Assembly (NCBI GenBank): GCA_963782415.1
Contig: CAWAJT010000006.1
Location: forward strand, 806,001 to 870,000
Direction: 5' to 3'
From: Bog-473 sp963782415
GTDB lineage: Bacteria; Actinomycetota; Acidimicrobiia; Acidimicrobiales; RAAP-2
Length of the DNA stretch: 64,000 nucleotides
Shown: positions 33,977-41,794 of the stretch, one piece after another
Layout: each line of letters begins with the position of its first letter
Position numbering within the stretch: the stretch's first letter is position 1
The notes under the pieces: model-generated
Seen by the model: the letters and a program-made list of their open reading frames with translations, nothing else
The model's database searches: none
What the model was told of the DNA's origin: nothing
Program-made: the position numbers and the translations under genes

Positions 33977-34324
33977 TCAGGCTTGCTTGAATTCCTGATA
34001 GGCCGCCAGGGCGCGCGGTCCCCACACGGTGCCCGGACCGCCGTTCATGGTGATGGCGACCCCGATCATTTCGGCGACCTCCTCCATGGTGGCGCCCCGA
34101 CGAGCCAGGTTGCGCGCGTGGGCTGCAACGCAGCCGTCGCATTCCCGGGTGATGGCGATGGCGAGCGCGATGAGCTCCTTGGTCGTCACCGTCAGTGCCC
34201 CCTCGGCGAAGGCCGCATTGTGAAAGGTGGCGTAGCCCGCCATCACCTCGGGGATGGCGGCACGCAAGGCCCGGTAGGGCTCCCGCAACTCGTCTTGAAT
34301 CTCGTGGTTGTGCCCGTGTGCCAT
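33977..34324 (-). CDS. Carboxymuconolactone decarboxylase-family (AhpD-like) protein
   Basis: 115 residues from ATG 34324 (MAHGHNHEIQ). The core reads TVTTKELIALAIAITRECDGCVAAHARNLARRG (in parts), with the CxxC-x2-H redox/decarboxylase motif and the following GATMEEVAEMIGVAITMNGGPG. Small all-alpha alkylhydroperoxidase-like proteins of this family act in peroxide or lactone metabolism. The frame extends upstream to 34441 through an 18-bp tandem repeat that encodes GDGTRP twice; that extension looks non-conserved. Confidence 0.88.
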   Translation of the reverse strand: MAHGHNHEIQDELREPYRALRAAIPEVMAGYATFHNAAFAEGALTVTTKELIALAIAITRECDGCVAAHARNLARRGATMEEVAEMIGVAITMNGGPGTVWGPRALAAYQEFKQA

Positions 34325-34361
34325 GGCCAATGGTGGCACGGCGGCGTCCTGGTGCTCGCCA

Positions 34362-34397
34362 GGCCTCGTGCCGTCGCCAGGCCTCGTGCCGTCGCCA
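34362..34397. repeat. Two tandem 18-bp units
   Basis: The unit GGCCTCGTGCCGTCGCCA occurs twice without a gap just upstream of the CMD gene start. Being a multiple of three, it keeps the upstream frame open. Confidence 0.85.
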
Positions 34398-34447
34398 GCA
34401 TGCTGGAGGCACCCCGGCTCGACCGGGCTGAGTCTGCTCAACCGCCT

Positions 34448-35086
34448 CTACTCGACCGACTGGCCTGGCCGGCTCTGTGCCGCAGCGCCGCCGCTCTTCG
34501 GGCCCTTGTTGCGGACCTCCTCGACGGCCCCCATGGCTTCGCGTAGCTCGCTGATCCATTCGGCCTCGTGCTGCGCCACCAGGCGGACACACCAGGCCAG
34601 GGCCTCGCTCCGGCTGCGCGCCACGCCGGCGTCAATCAACGTATCGAGCGCCTGGCGATCGTCCATGCGCAGCCGCGTCATGACCGGCACCCCCGCCGTC
34701 GTGAAGAGCACCTGGGAGTTCCCACACCGGGCCCCCCAGGACACGGTCCGACGGAAGGCCGGCTGGGCCTCGTCCGCGATACGCATCCGTGCGTGGCGGC
34801 TCTCTTCGCGAAACCCGCTGATCCGGGCCTGCTCGGCCACGCGCACCTCATCGTCCCCGGCGCCGTCGGGGAGTTGGGGTGGGGAAAGCGTCCCTACGAC
34901 CTGGATCTCATCGCTGTCGATCGCGATCGTCGGGCTGCCGACAAACCAGGTCTCGGGCACCCGCCCGGCGAACCAAGCCGCGATCAACCGCTCCTGCTCC
35001 GGGCCGGACGGGGGTGGGCTGGCCGAACGCCGCCGGCCCCGCTGGCCGCCTCGTGCTCTGTCTCTGTCCTGCGTTCCTTGACTCAT
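34448..35086 (-). CDS. Conserved hypothetical protein with possible RHH-like segment
   Basis: 212 residues. N-terminus charged (QDRDRARGGQRGRRR); a central part includes RLIAAWFAGRVPETWFVGSP and EIQVVGTLSPPQL. The C-terminal part includes MTRLRMDDRQALDTLIDAGV, then ARSRSEALAWCVRLVAQHE, which resembles a ribbon-helix-helix or antitoxin-type DNA-binding segment, followed by a helix. I do not recognise a named family. Neighbours (CMD protein, GNAT) give no functional hint. Confidence 0.65.
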   Translation of the reverse strand: MSQGTQDRDRARGGQRGRRRSASPPPSGPEQERLIAAWFAGRVPETWFVGSPTIAIDSDEIQVVGTLSPPQLPDGAGDDEVRVAEQARISGFREESRHARMRIADEAQPAFRRTVSWGARCGNSQVLFTTAGVPVMTRLRMDDRQALDTLIDAGVARSRSEALAWCVRLVAQHEAEWISELREAMGAVEEVRNKGPKSGGAAAQSRPGQSVE

Positions 35087-35189
35087 ATTACAAGATTACA
35101 TGCTTACGACGATGACGCAAGCACCCCTCACACCACGCTCGGCGACCCCTCGGTGGCGCTCAGTGGCCGTGCGTGGCGCGCAGGGGCGC

Positions 35190-35681
35190 TCAGTCGAGGA
35201 GGAGCTTGAACCCGATGTGGGAGGGCACCATCCCGAGGCGTTCGTAGAACCGGTGAGCATCGGGCCGGGCGGTGTTCGAGGTCAGCTGCACGCGAGAACA
35301 GCCCAGGACGCGTGCCTCGTCGATGGCCGCGCCGAGGAGGAAGGTCCCGATGCCGGTACCACGGTGCTCCGGATGCACGTGAACCGACTCGATCTCGGCG
35401 CAACGACCACCCCGTGACTGGAGGTGGCGGAGCACGATCAGTTGGCAGACCCCGACAACGACACCGTCGAGCTCCGCCACGAGCACGTCGCCGTCCCCGC
35501 GTGCGATCTCGTCGAGGGCAGCCTGATAGGGAGAGAGGTCAGTGGGGTCCTCGTTGCTCGGGGGCCCCCGGGGCACGGCGCCGAGACGCAACAGCTCCAC
35601 GATCCGGCCGAGGTCGTCGTCATGCGCGACGCGAACGATGAGTCCTTCGAGGGCCGCGGCGGTCCCTGCGTCCTTGGACAT
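35190..35681 (-). CDS. GNAT-family N-acetyltransferase
   Basis: 163 residues. N-terminal IVRVAHDDDLGRIVELL (beta1-alpha1), core VLVAELDGVVVGVCQLIVL, then the acetyl-CoA pyrophosphate-binding loop VHPEHRGTGIGTFLLGAAI (Q/RxxGxG/A form) and C-terminal ARPDAHRFYERLGMVPSHIGFKL. Substrate unknown. It ends a short same-strand run with the hypothetical gene at 34448-35086 about 100 bp further on. Confidence 0.9.
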   Translation of the reverse strand: MSKDAGTAAALEGLIVRVAHDDDLGRIVELLRLGAVPRGPPSNEDPTDLSPYQAALDEIARGDGDVLVAELDGVVVGVCQLIVLRHLQSRGGRCAEIESVHVHPEHRGTGIGTFLLGAAIDEARVLGCSRVQLTSNTARPDAHRFYERLGMVPSHIGFKLLLD

Positions 35682-35708
35682 GGTGCCATTGTGGCGCCCG
35701 AGGCAGGG

Positions 35709-35918
35709 TCAGCGTCGACGCACAGGCTTCTCCACCGTGATGGCGCGGCGAGGGCAATCCCGCGCCGCCCGCTTCGCCGCGTCCACCAGGTCGTCGGGCA
35801 GCGGCGTACCGTCGAGGATCGGATAGCCCCACTCATCCAGTGAAACGGCCTCGGGAAGCAATTCGGCGCAATAGCCGTAAGCATCGCAGGCCACGGGGTC
35901 GACCAGGAGTCGCAGCAC
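35709..35918 (-). CDS. Small [3Fe-4S]/[4Fe-4S] ferredoxin
   Basis: About 69 residues from GTG 35918, which begins 2 bp after the NuoF-like stop. Motif: VDPVACDAYGYCAELLPEAV then AARDCPRRAITVE, giving C-x5-C ... C-P. This is the spacing of actinobacterial single-cluster 3Fe-4S ferredoxins, often partners of P450s. As the last gene of the ApbE-membrane protein-NuoF-like operon it is a likely electron carrier for that complex. A longer start (GTG 35936) overlaps the upstream gene. Confidence 0.82.
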   Translation of the reverse strand: MLRLLVDPVACDAYGYCAELLPEAVSLDEWGYPILDGTPLPDDLVDAAKRAARDCPRRAITVEKPVRRR

Positions 35919-35920
35919 GG

Positions 35921-37207
35921 TCAGGTCCCCCGCCACGCCGTTGTGGGGAATCGGAGCTGCGACGGACCGCCCCAGTGCGCGCACGGCCGTCCCGCCATAT
36001 GGGCGTCGACGTCGGCGGCGAAGACCTGCAGCGCACTTCGCGCCAGCCGCACCGCGCCATCGGGATGCCGGCACGCACCGCGGCCGTCAACTTCACCCAG
36101 CCGCCGCGCCAGCCGCAGCAGGAGCTGTCGGTCAGCTTGCCCTCGACCCAGCCGCTTCAGGTCGTCGGCGATCGCCGGCAAGCCGTACACACAGGGTCCG
36201 CATTGCCCCACGCTCTCGCCCGCCAGATAGTGCGCAATCCGGGCCGACTCCATGAGCCCGCATGCGTCAGGACCGAGAACGACAACGACGCCCACACCCG
36301 CGGTCGCCCCGATGGCCCGAAGCGACAGTGATGCGTAGGGCGTCTCGAAGTGCATCGGGCCGACCCAGGCGCCCCCGTACCCGCCAACGAGGAGGGCCTG
36401 GGGCGGACCGAGTGGGAGCGCCCTGCGTGCGACATCGATCAGGGGCGTGCCACGGTCGATCTCGACGACTCCCGGTTGCGACACGGCGCCCGAGAGCGTC
36501 ACGAGGGTCGTCCCCGGCTCATCGACGGTGCCGCGACTCCGAAAGGCTTGCGCGCCGGTGCGGACGATCATGGCCACGTGCGCAAGCGTCTCGGCGTTGT
36601 GCACGAGCGCAGACCGGCGCCCGATGCGCAGTGGGGTGCCCTTGTCGGGACGGAATGACGGCAGAGACTCGCCCGAGTCGACGAACCGCACCAACGCCGA
36701 CTCTTCGCCAGCGACGAAGCGGTCCGGCGGTCGTACCAGTGCTTCGGGCACAGCCGCGTAACCAGCCCGGACGCGCTCGTCGAGCGCTCGGATCACCGCC
36801 TCGGCGACCAGATGGCGTCCCTCTGGCAGGCAGACCGTGACGGAGTGCGCGCCGCAGGCCGCAGCGAGCACCTGGGCGCCGTCGAGCACGAGATGCGGCG
36901 ATCGGAGGAGGAGAAGCTTGTCCTTGTCGCTGGCGGGTTCACCTTCCATGGCGTTGACGACAATGGTGCCGATGGGGCCGCCGGCGCGTGCCGCTGCGAG
37001 CTTCTTGGCAGCCGGAAAGCCCGCACCGCCTCGTCCGCCCAGACCAGAGATCTCGAGCGCGGTGGCCACCGCGTCGCGCCAGTGTCGATCTGAGGCCGAG
37101 GGGAGCGGGACAGGTCCCAGGGTGGCGAGGTGCCCGGCGAGATCCGCCGGATACCCAAGCAGGCGGTACGTAGCGGTCGGGCGCGGTAGCTCCTGGACGT
37201 CAGTCAT
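35921..37207 (-). CDS. NuoF-like (51-kDa, SLBB) NADH:acceptor oxidoreductase subunit
   Basis: 428 residues. FMN/NADH-binding fold: GLGGRGGAGFPAAKKLAAAR, VNAMEGEPASDKDKLLLLRSP, VAGEESALVRFVDSGE and VHNAETLAHVAMIVR. An SLBB region follows (TLVTLSGAVSQPGVVEIDRG). The Fe-S domain has GESVGQCGPCVYGL and GRGACRHPDG: three Cys, with the first Cys of the usual ESCGxCxPC replaced by Val. No NuoE partner is next to it. It lies between a ferric-reductase-like membrane protein (8-bp overlap) and a ferredoxin gene. A role in passing electrons between NAD(P)H, ferredoxin and a membrane flavocytochrome is inferred. Confidence 0.85.
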   Translation of the reverse strand: MTDVQELPRPTATYRLLGYPADLAGHLATLGPVPLPSASDRHWRDAVATALEISGLGGRGGAGFPAAKKLAAARAGGPIGTIVVNAMEGEPASDKDKLLLLRSPHLVLDGAQVLAAACGAHSVTVCLPEGRHLVAEAVIRALDERVRAGYAAVPEALVRPPDRFVAGEESALVRFVDSGESLPSFRPDKGTPLRIGRRSALVHNAETLAHVAMIVRTGAQAFRSRGTVDEPGTTLVTLSGAVSQPGVVEIDRGTPLIDVARRALPLGPPQALLVGGYGGAWVGPMHFETPYASLSLRAIGATAGVGVVVVLGPDACGLMESARIAHYLAGESVGQCGPCVYGLPAIADDLKRLGRGQADRQLLLRLARRLGEVDGRGACRHPDGAVRLARSALQVFAADVDAHMAGRPCAHWGGPSQLRFPTTAWRGT

Positions 37208-37823
37208 GCCGCACCCCGCGCCGCGCTGTACCGGTCAGGGGAAGGTGTGTGCGCGGCACACCAGCCACGGTCGCCCGGGCGGACCTCGCCGTGGACTGCC
37301 GTGCGGTCGTGCGGACCCGCCACACCAGGGCCGCGGCGACGGCGGCGACGCACAGCATGCCGAGCACCATGACCAAGCCCTCGCCGGCATCCGTGCCCAT
37401 GCCGAAGCTATGGGCCAGCGCGATGGGCCAGCAGAGGTAGGCCAACCAATGGATGGCACGCCACGTCGCCGGACGCATGCGGGCCCGGAGCAGGCTGGAG
37501 ACGAAGACCGCGAGCATCAAGTCCAGCGAGACTGCGCCGACCCCGACCCAGAAGCGACCGTAGCTCGACGTAAAGGGGGCGACGATGGCGGCCCAGCTGA
37601 TGTTGACGAAGGTATCGAGGACACTCGTGAGGACATGGATGCCCAGAAATACGACAGCCAGCATGGAGACCCGTCGATGGAGCTCCTGTTGCGCGAACCC
37701 GGGCCAGTTTCGTGCCCTCGCCCTTGCCGTCGTCGTCAAGCCCAGCACCATCGTCAAGGTCAACAGCACCAGCGTCACAATCCCACTGGCCCGCGTGGCG
37801 TACCAGACCCATGTGGAGCTCAC
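37200..37823 (-). CDS. Ferric-reductase-like transmembrane b-type cytochrome
   Basis: 207 residues from GTG 37823. About six hydrophobic helices: TRASGIVTLVLLTLTMVLGL, SMLAVVFLGIHVLTSVLD, YGRFWVGVGAVSLDLMLAVFVSSLL, WLAYLCWPIALAHSFGMGTD and LVMVLGMLCVAAVAAALVW. His residues in ELHRRV, GIHVL, RAIHWL and LAHSFG are placed to bind two hemes, as in the FRD/NOX/MsrQ membrane domain. No FAD domain is fused. It overlaps apbE upstream by 4 bp and the NuoF-like gene downstream. Confidence 0.85.
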   Translation of the reverse strand: MSSTWVWYATRASGIVTLVLLTLTMVLGLTTTARARARNWPGFAQQELHRRVSMLAVVFLGIHVLTSVLDTFVNISWAAIVAPFTSSYGRFWVGVGAVSLDLMLAVFVSSLLRARMRPATWRAIHWLAYLCWPIALAHSFGMGTDAGEGLVMVLGMLCVAAVAAALVWRVRTTARQSTARSARATVAGVPRTHLPLTGTARRGVRHD

Positions 37824-38776
37824 CGTGCCTGCTCCTCGTCTGACGGCCACCCGTTGAGGCAGACGACCTTTCCGTCGTAGCGGACCAGTCGTATCGGCAG
37901 ACCGAAGCGCACGAGGTGTTCGAGTGCCTCCTCACGCCAGACGATGGCCGCTGTCGTCACAAGATTCGCCTCCACACAGGTCGAGCCCGCCGCCGAGGCC
38001 AACACCCAGTGCGGCTCGACACTGTCCCCTGTGCGCGGGTCGATGATGTGGTGTACGTCACGATCCCCGATCCTCCAGGTCCGCACCGAGGTGGCAGAAC
38101 TGGCCAGACCGCCGTGCACGATGGCCACCACCTGGTCAACCTGGTCCGCCGGGGTCGAGGATTCGCGCGCGATGCCGATCGACCATCCACCATCGGGTGG
38201 CGACCCGGCCACGGCGACATCGCCACCGAGGCTGACGAGGACGCCGGCGGCGATCCGGGCGGAAATGGAGGACGCGGCGCGGTCGGCGGCCAGCGCCTTG
38301 GCGGACGCCCCGAGGTCGAGCCGAACGCCGCGCGGAATCCGGACGGTCAGATCAGCCCGGTTGAGATGTACATGCTGGTAGCCGGCCACTGGGCCGAGAG
38401 CCTGAGGCGGTGCCGGCGGGCGCGACTGAATCTCAGCCAGGTCGGCGTCGTAGCCGAGCGCGGCGATGGCGTTACCGACGGTGGGATCGACCGCGCCACC
38501 GCTCCGTTCCGCCCCGTCCACTGCGACGGTGAGCGCGTCGAAAAGGAGCGGACTCACGGATACCGTCCGTCCGGCGTCTTCGTGGAGGTGCTGCAGCTCC
38601 GAGTCCGGTCGAAATCGGCTGCACGCGAGATCGATCGCATCGAGTTCGTCCTTCAGCGTTGCCGCCGCGGCATCGGCGACCGACGGATCCTGCACCACGA
38701 CCGTCGCCGAGGTGCCGAGAGCTCGGAATGTACGCGTCGTCAGGTCCGGGTGCCGCACGTCGGTCGCCTGCATCAT
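37820..38776 (-). CDS. apbE: FAD:protein FMN transferase (ApbE)
   Basis: 318 residues. ApbE attaches FMN through a phosphodiester bond to Ser/Thr of target proteins, typically outside the membrane. Motifs: RALGTSATVVV, CSRFRPDSELQHLHEDAGRTV, GAVDPTVGNAIAALGYD, RIPRGVRLDLGASAKALAADRA, VSLGGDVAVAG and VHHIIDPRTGDSVEP (metal-binding D-x-x-T-G). No obvious signal peptide, so it may act in the cytoplasm or lack a recognised anchor. It overlaps the upstream Ser/Thr-rich protein and the downstream reductase by 4 bp each. This tight linkage suggests that one of them is flavinylated. Confidence 0.93.
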   Translation of the reverse strand: MMQATDVRHPDLTTRTFRALGTSATVVVQDPSVADAAAATLKDELDAIDLACSRFRPDSELQHLHEDAGRTVSVSPLLFDALTVAVDGAERSGGAVDPTVGNAIAALGYDADLAEIQSRPPAPPQALGPVAGYQHVHLNRADLTVRIPRGVRLDLGASAKALAADRAASSISARIAAGVLVSLGGDVAVAGSPPDGGWSIGIARESSTPADQVDQVVAIVHGGLASSATSVRTWRIGDRDVHHIIDPRTGDSVEPHWVLASAAGSTCVEANLVTTAAIVWREEALEHLVRFGLPIRLVRYDGKVVCLNGWPSDEEQAR

Positions 38777-39138
38777 CGGGAGGTACCTCCCGACGTCACG
38801 GTGGGAGAAGAGGGGCTCGACGTCGGGGCCTGGGAAGAAGAAGACGACGACGATGTGCCGGTGTTTCCCGTGGCGCCTGTCACCCCAGAACCGCTCGAGT
38901 AGTCGTCTGAGCCCGGGCTCCCGTCGTCCTGATATGTGGTGGAATTGTTCGAACCTGACGTGGTCGTCGGTGTCGTACTACTCCCGGCGCTGGACTTCGG
39001 TCCTTCATGCGCGACAGCGATGCCGATGGCCACCGTGGCACCGGTCGCTGCGATGACAGTGCCACGCGTAAGGGACCGAAGTCGGAACCTGGCCCTTTCC
39101 CGCTCGGCGGGTGTGTTCGGCTGACCTGTGGGTGACAT
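38773..39138 (-). CDS. Membrane-anchored Ser/Thr/Gly-rich protein with TGAT motifs
   Basis: 121 residues. A charged N-terminus (ERERARFRLRSLTRG) is followed by one hydrophobic segment TVIAATGATVAIGIAVA and a low-complexity extracytoplasmic tail rich in Ser, Thr and Gly (TTPTTTSGSNNST, SGSGVTGATGNTGT, Ser run). TGAT, the core of the ApbE flavinylation motif (S/T-G-A-S/T), appears twice: once in the membrane segment and once in the tail. The usual upstream Asp at D-x-x is not present. First gene of the apbE operon (4-bp overlap). A flavinylated electron carrier is a hypothesis; it may simply be a linker protein. Confidence 0.7.
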   Translation of the reverse strand: MSPTGQPNTPAERERARFRLRSLTRGTVIAATGATVAIGIAVAHEGPKSSAGSSTTPTTTSGSNNSTTYQDDGSPGSDDYSSGSGVTGATGNTGTSSSSSSSQAPTSSPSSPTVTSGGTSR

Positions 39139-39312
39139 GAGGTTGCGGTTCCTTGGCTTGTGGGCGCCCCGACGCCATCTACTTCACCAGGCTCGAATTG
39201 AGCCCATCGCAAGACCCGCTGTGTCTGTCCTGTGATGTCGCGCTCCGGCAGTCGCCGTCCTGCCCCGCTACGATCGCCCGCGCCCGCCACGCAATTCGAC
39301 GAAAGGGGGGCG

Positions 39313-40284
39313 ATGGCGCAGGTCAACGCCGTGCGAGGGCCCATTGACGGACATCAGCTGGGACGCACGCTGATGCACGAGCACCTCTTTGTATTGAGTC
39401 CCGACATTGAGAAGACGTCCCAGGAGTGGAACGAGGAGGCCGAGCAGTCGGGTGCGGTTGCGAAGCTCCGGGAGCTCAAGGAACACGGAATCGACACATT
39501 GGTTGATCTCACCGTGATCGGACTTGGTCGCTACATCCCTCGCGTGGCGGCCATCGCTGATCAGGTTCCCGAAATCAATATCGTGGCGGCGACGGGCGTG
39601 TACACCTACAACGAAGTGCCGATGTACTTCCACTTTCAAGGGCCCGGAACGATTCTCGGCGGCCCCGACCCCATGGTCGAGGTCTTCGTTCGCGAGATCC
39701 GTGAGGGAATCGGAGACACGGCAGTGAAGGCCGGGATTCTAAAATGCGCATCGGATCGTCCGGGCATCACACCCGGTGTTGAGCGAGTGCTCCGGGCCGT
39801 GGCACAGGCACATCGGACGACCGGTGTGCCGATCACCACCCACACTCCGACTCCACCCGAGCCGTGGGGAATCGAGCAACAGCGCATCTTCAAAGAGGAG
39901 GGTGTCGACCTGACTCGGGTCGTCATCGGTCACAGCGGCGGCACGGTGAACACCGATTATCACTTGCGCCTGATCGACAATGGCTCCTTCCTCGGCTTCG
40001 ACCACTTCGGCCTTCCGGGCATCATGCTCGAGGAGCGTGTCGACGCCGTGGCGCGGCTGTGCGACCGAGGGTACGCAGGGCGGATCGTTCTCTCCCACGA
40101 TGCCATGTGCTTCGTCGACTGGTTTCCACGCGCCGTGATGGACGCGGCGAGCACCTGGCGCTGGACCTACCTTTCAGACGAGGTGCTACCAGTCATGCGC
40201 TCCCGAGGCATCAGCGAGGACGACATTACGACCATGCTGGTCGCCAACCCGCGCACCATCCTCGAGGGAGGCGCACCCTACTGA
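39313..40284 (+). CDS. Phosphotriesterase-family metal-dependent hydrolase
   Basis: 323 residues from ATG 39313, preceded by AAAGGGGGG. TIM-barrel with binuclear metal site: MHEH (His22, His24), AGILKCASDRPG with the carbamylated Lys, TTHTPTP (His), VIGHSGG (His) and IVLSHDAMC (Asp). Actinobacterial members are usually lactonases or esterases rather than true phosphotriesterases. It is divergent from the apbE operon and 22 bp upstream of the acyl-CoA ligase, so it belongs to a three-gene catabolic operon. Confidence 0.92.
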   Translation: MAQVNAVRGPIDGHQLGRTLMHEHLFVLSPDIEKTSQEWNEEAEQSGAVAKLRELKEHGIDTLVDLTVIGLGRYIPRVAAIADQVPEINIVAATGVYTYNEVPMYFHFQGPGTILGGPDPMVEVFVREIREGIGDTAVKAGILKCASDRPGITPGVERVLRAVAQAHRTTGVPITTHTPTPPEPWGIEQQRIFKEEGVDLTRVVIGHSGGTVNTDYHLRLIDNGSFLGFDHFGLPGIMLEERVDAVARLCDRGYAGRIVLSHDAMCFVDWFPRAVMDAASTWRWTYLSDEVLPVMRSRGISEDDITTMLVANPRTILEGGAPY

Positions 40285-40306
40285 TGGACAGCCGGAGTAC
40301 ACAGGG

Positions 40307-41794
40307 ATGACCCTGCTGCAACCGGAACTGATCGCCCAGCTGGCCACGTCGTTCCCGGACGGGGTGGCGTGGCGGAACCTGGCGGATGACACCCAACTGA
40401 CCCTGGATTCATGGCATCGCCGTTCAAACAGCCTGGGTCGAAGTCTGCAGACTCTCGGGCTGGCGCATGGCGATCGCGTCGGTCTGCTCATCGACAACGA
40501 AGAACCGCTGGAGTGGCTGGTCTCCTATCTCGCCATCCACAAGGCCGGGGGCGTGGCCGTTCCGCTATTGGCGCGCCTGGGCCCGGTCGAGGTGACCCGG
40601 AACCTCGCCGACGCCGGGGCATCGTTCGCCTTGTGCAGCGAGGTCGCCGACGAAGTGCGGACGGCCGTCGGAACCGTTATCGGCACCCGGACGGACAGCG
40701 AGCTGCGGTGGTCTGACCTCCTGGACGCCGAGGACCGGGACCTTGAGCCCGCATTCGGTCCCGACGACGTGGCCGACATCATGTACACGTCCGGCACCAC
40801 CGGTCGCCCGAAGGGTGTGGTCATACGGCATGCGGGCCTCTCGACGACCGACCGGCTGCCGACGAGCTGGCTCGGCCTTGGTTTCATGTCGTCCTCACCC
40901 TTCGCCACCACCAGCGGATCCCTCCTCGTCTCGGGCCCGCTGCGCGGCGGCCTGAGCGGGTGGTTCCTCCCTCGCTTCAGCGCGGACGCCTGGTTGGCCG
41001 CTGTCGAGCGAGAGCGCCCCGTCTCCGCCTTCGTGGTCCCGGCCATGGTGGAACTCCTGGTGGCGTCCCCTGGGTTCGAGGCGGCCGATCTGTCGAGCCT
41101 GGCCGTGGTCACCATCGGAGGCGCCCCGATCGCCGCGGCGACGCTCCGCCGGTTCGGATCAGTCCTGAGCGCGGCCGACGTCCTCTGTGGCTATGGGATG
41201 ACCGAGTTCGGCGCGGTGACGGCCATGCCCATGGGCGACCGAGGGCGGCATCTGGGCTCGGTCGGGCTGCCGTTGCCCGGTGTGGAGGTCCGCATCACGG
41301 ACGGTGATGGCACCACGCTCCCGGCCGGCGAGGTCGGGCGGATATGGATCGGAGGGACCCGTCCCGCTCGCTCCTACCTCTTGAGTGGGGGAGCGGACGT
41401 GGAGGACGCCTGGAGCGACGGATGGCTCCAGAGCGGAGATCTCGGCTACCTCGACGCGGACGGCCATCTGTGGATCGTCGGCCGCGAGAAAGACGTCATC
41501 ATCCGGGGCGGCCACAACGTGGTTCCCGCTGAGGTGGAAGCCGCCCTGTTCGAGCATCCCGCCGTGATGGAGGCCGTCGTGGCCGGCGTCGAACACCCGG
41601 TCCTCGGTGAAGACGTGGCGGCGTGGGTGGTCTTGGCCGACGGCACCTCCGCTGACGTCCTGCGCGCCTTCCTCCGCACACGATTGGCGGACTTCAAGGT
41701 GCCCCGCAGGATTACCGTGGTCGACACCCTCCCCCGGAACGAGGGCGGCAAGGTCGTCAAATCCCTCCTGGAGCCTGGAACCGAAGCGCAGTGA
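40307..41794 (+). CDS. Acyl-CoA synthetase (AMP-forming)
   Basis: 495 residues. Adenylate-forming ligase: P-loop DIMYTSGTTGRPKGVVIRH (~165), LCGYGMTEFGAVTAMPMG, GDLGYLDADGHLWIVGREKD (hinge), IIRGGHNVVPAEVEAAL and the C-terminal catalytic Lys in NEGGKVVKSLL. Activates a carboxylic acid to its CoA thioester. It follows the phosphotriesterase-like gene and its stop overlaps the enoyl-CoA hydratase start (GTGA), suggesting degradation of a lactone- or ester-derived acid. The specific acid is unknown. Confidence 0.94.
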   Translation: MTLLQPELIAQLATSFPDGVAWRNLADDTQLTLDSWHRRSNSLGRSLQTLGLAHGDRVGLLIDNEEPLEWLVSYLAIHKAGGVAVPLLARLGPVEVTRNLADAGASFALCSEVADEVRTAVGTVIGTRTDSELRWSDLLDAEDRDLEPAFGPDDVADIMYTSGTTGRPKGVVIRHAGLSTTDRLPTSWLGLGFMSSSPFATTSGSLLVSGPLRGGLSGWFLPRFSADAWLAAVERERPVSAFVVPAMVELLVASPGFEAADLSSLAVVTIGGAPIAAATLRRFGSVLSAADVLCGYGMTEFGAVTAMPMGDRGRHLGSVGLPLPGVEVRITDGDGTTLPAGEVGRIWIGGTRPARSYLLSGGADVEDAWSDGWLQSGDLGYLDADGHLWIVGREKDVIIRGGHNVVPAEVEAALFEHPAVMEAVVAGVEHPVLGEDVAAWVVLADGTSADVLRAFLRTRLADFKVPRRITVVDTLPRNEGGKVVKSLLEPGTEAQ

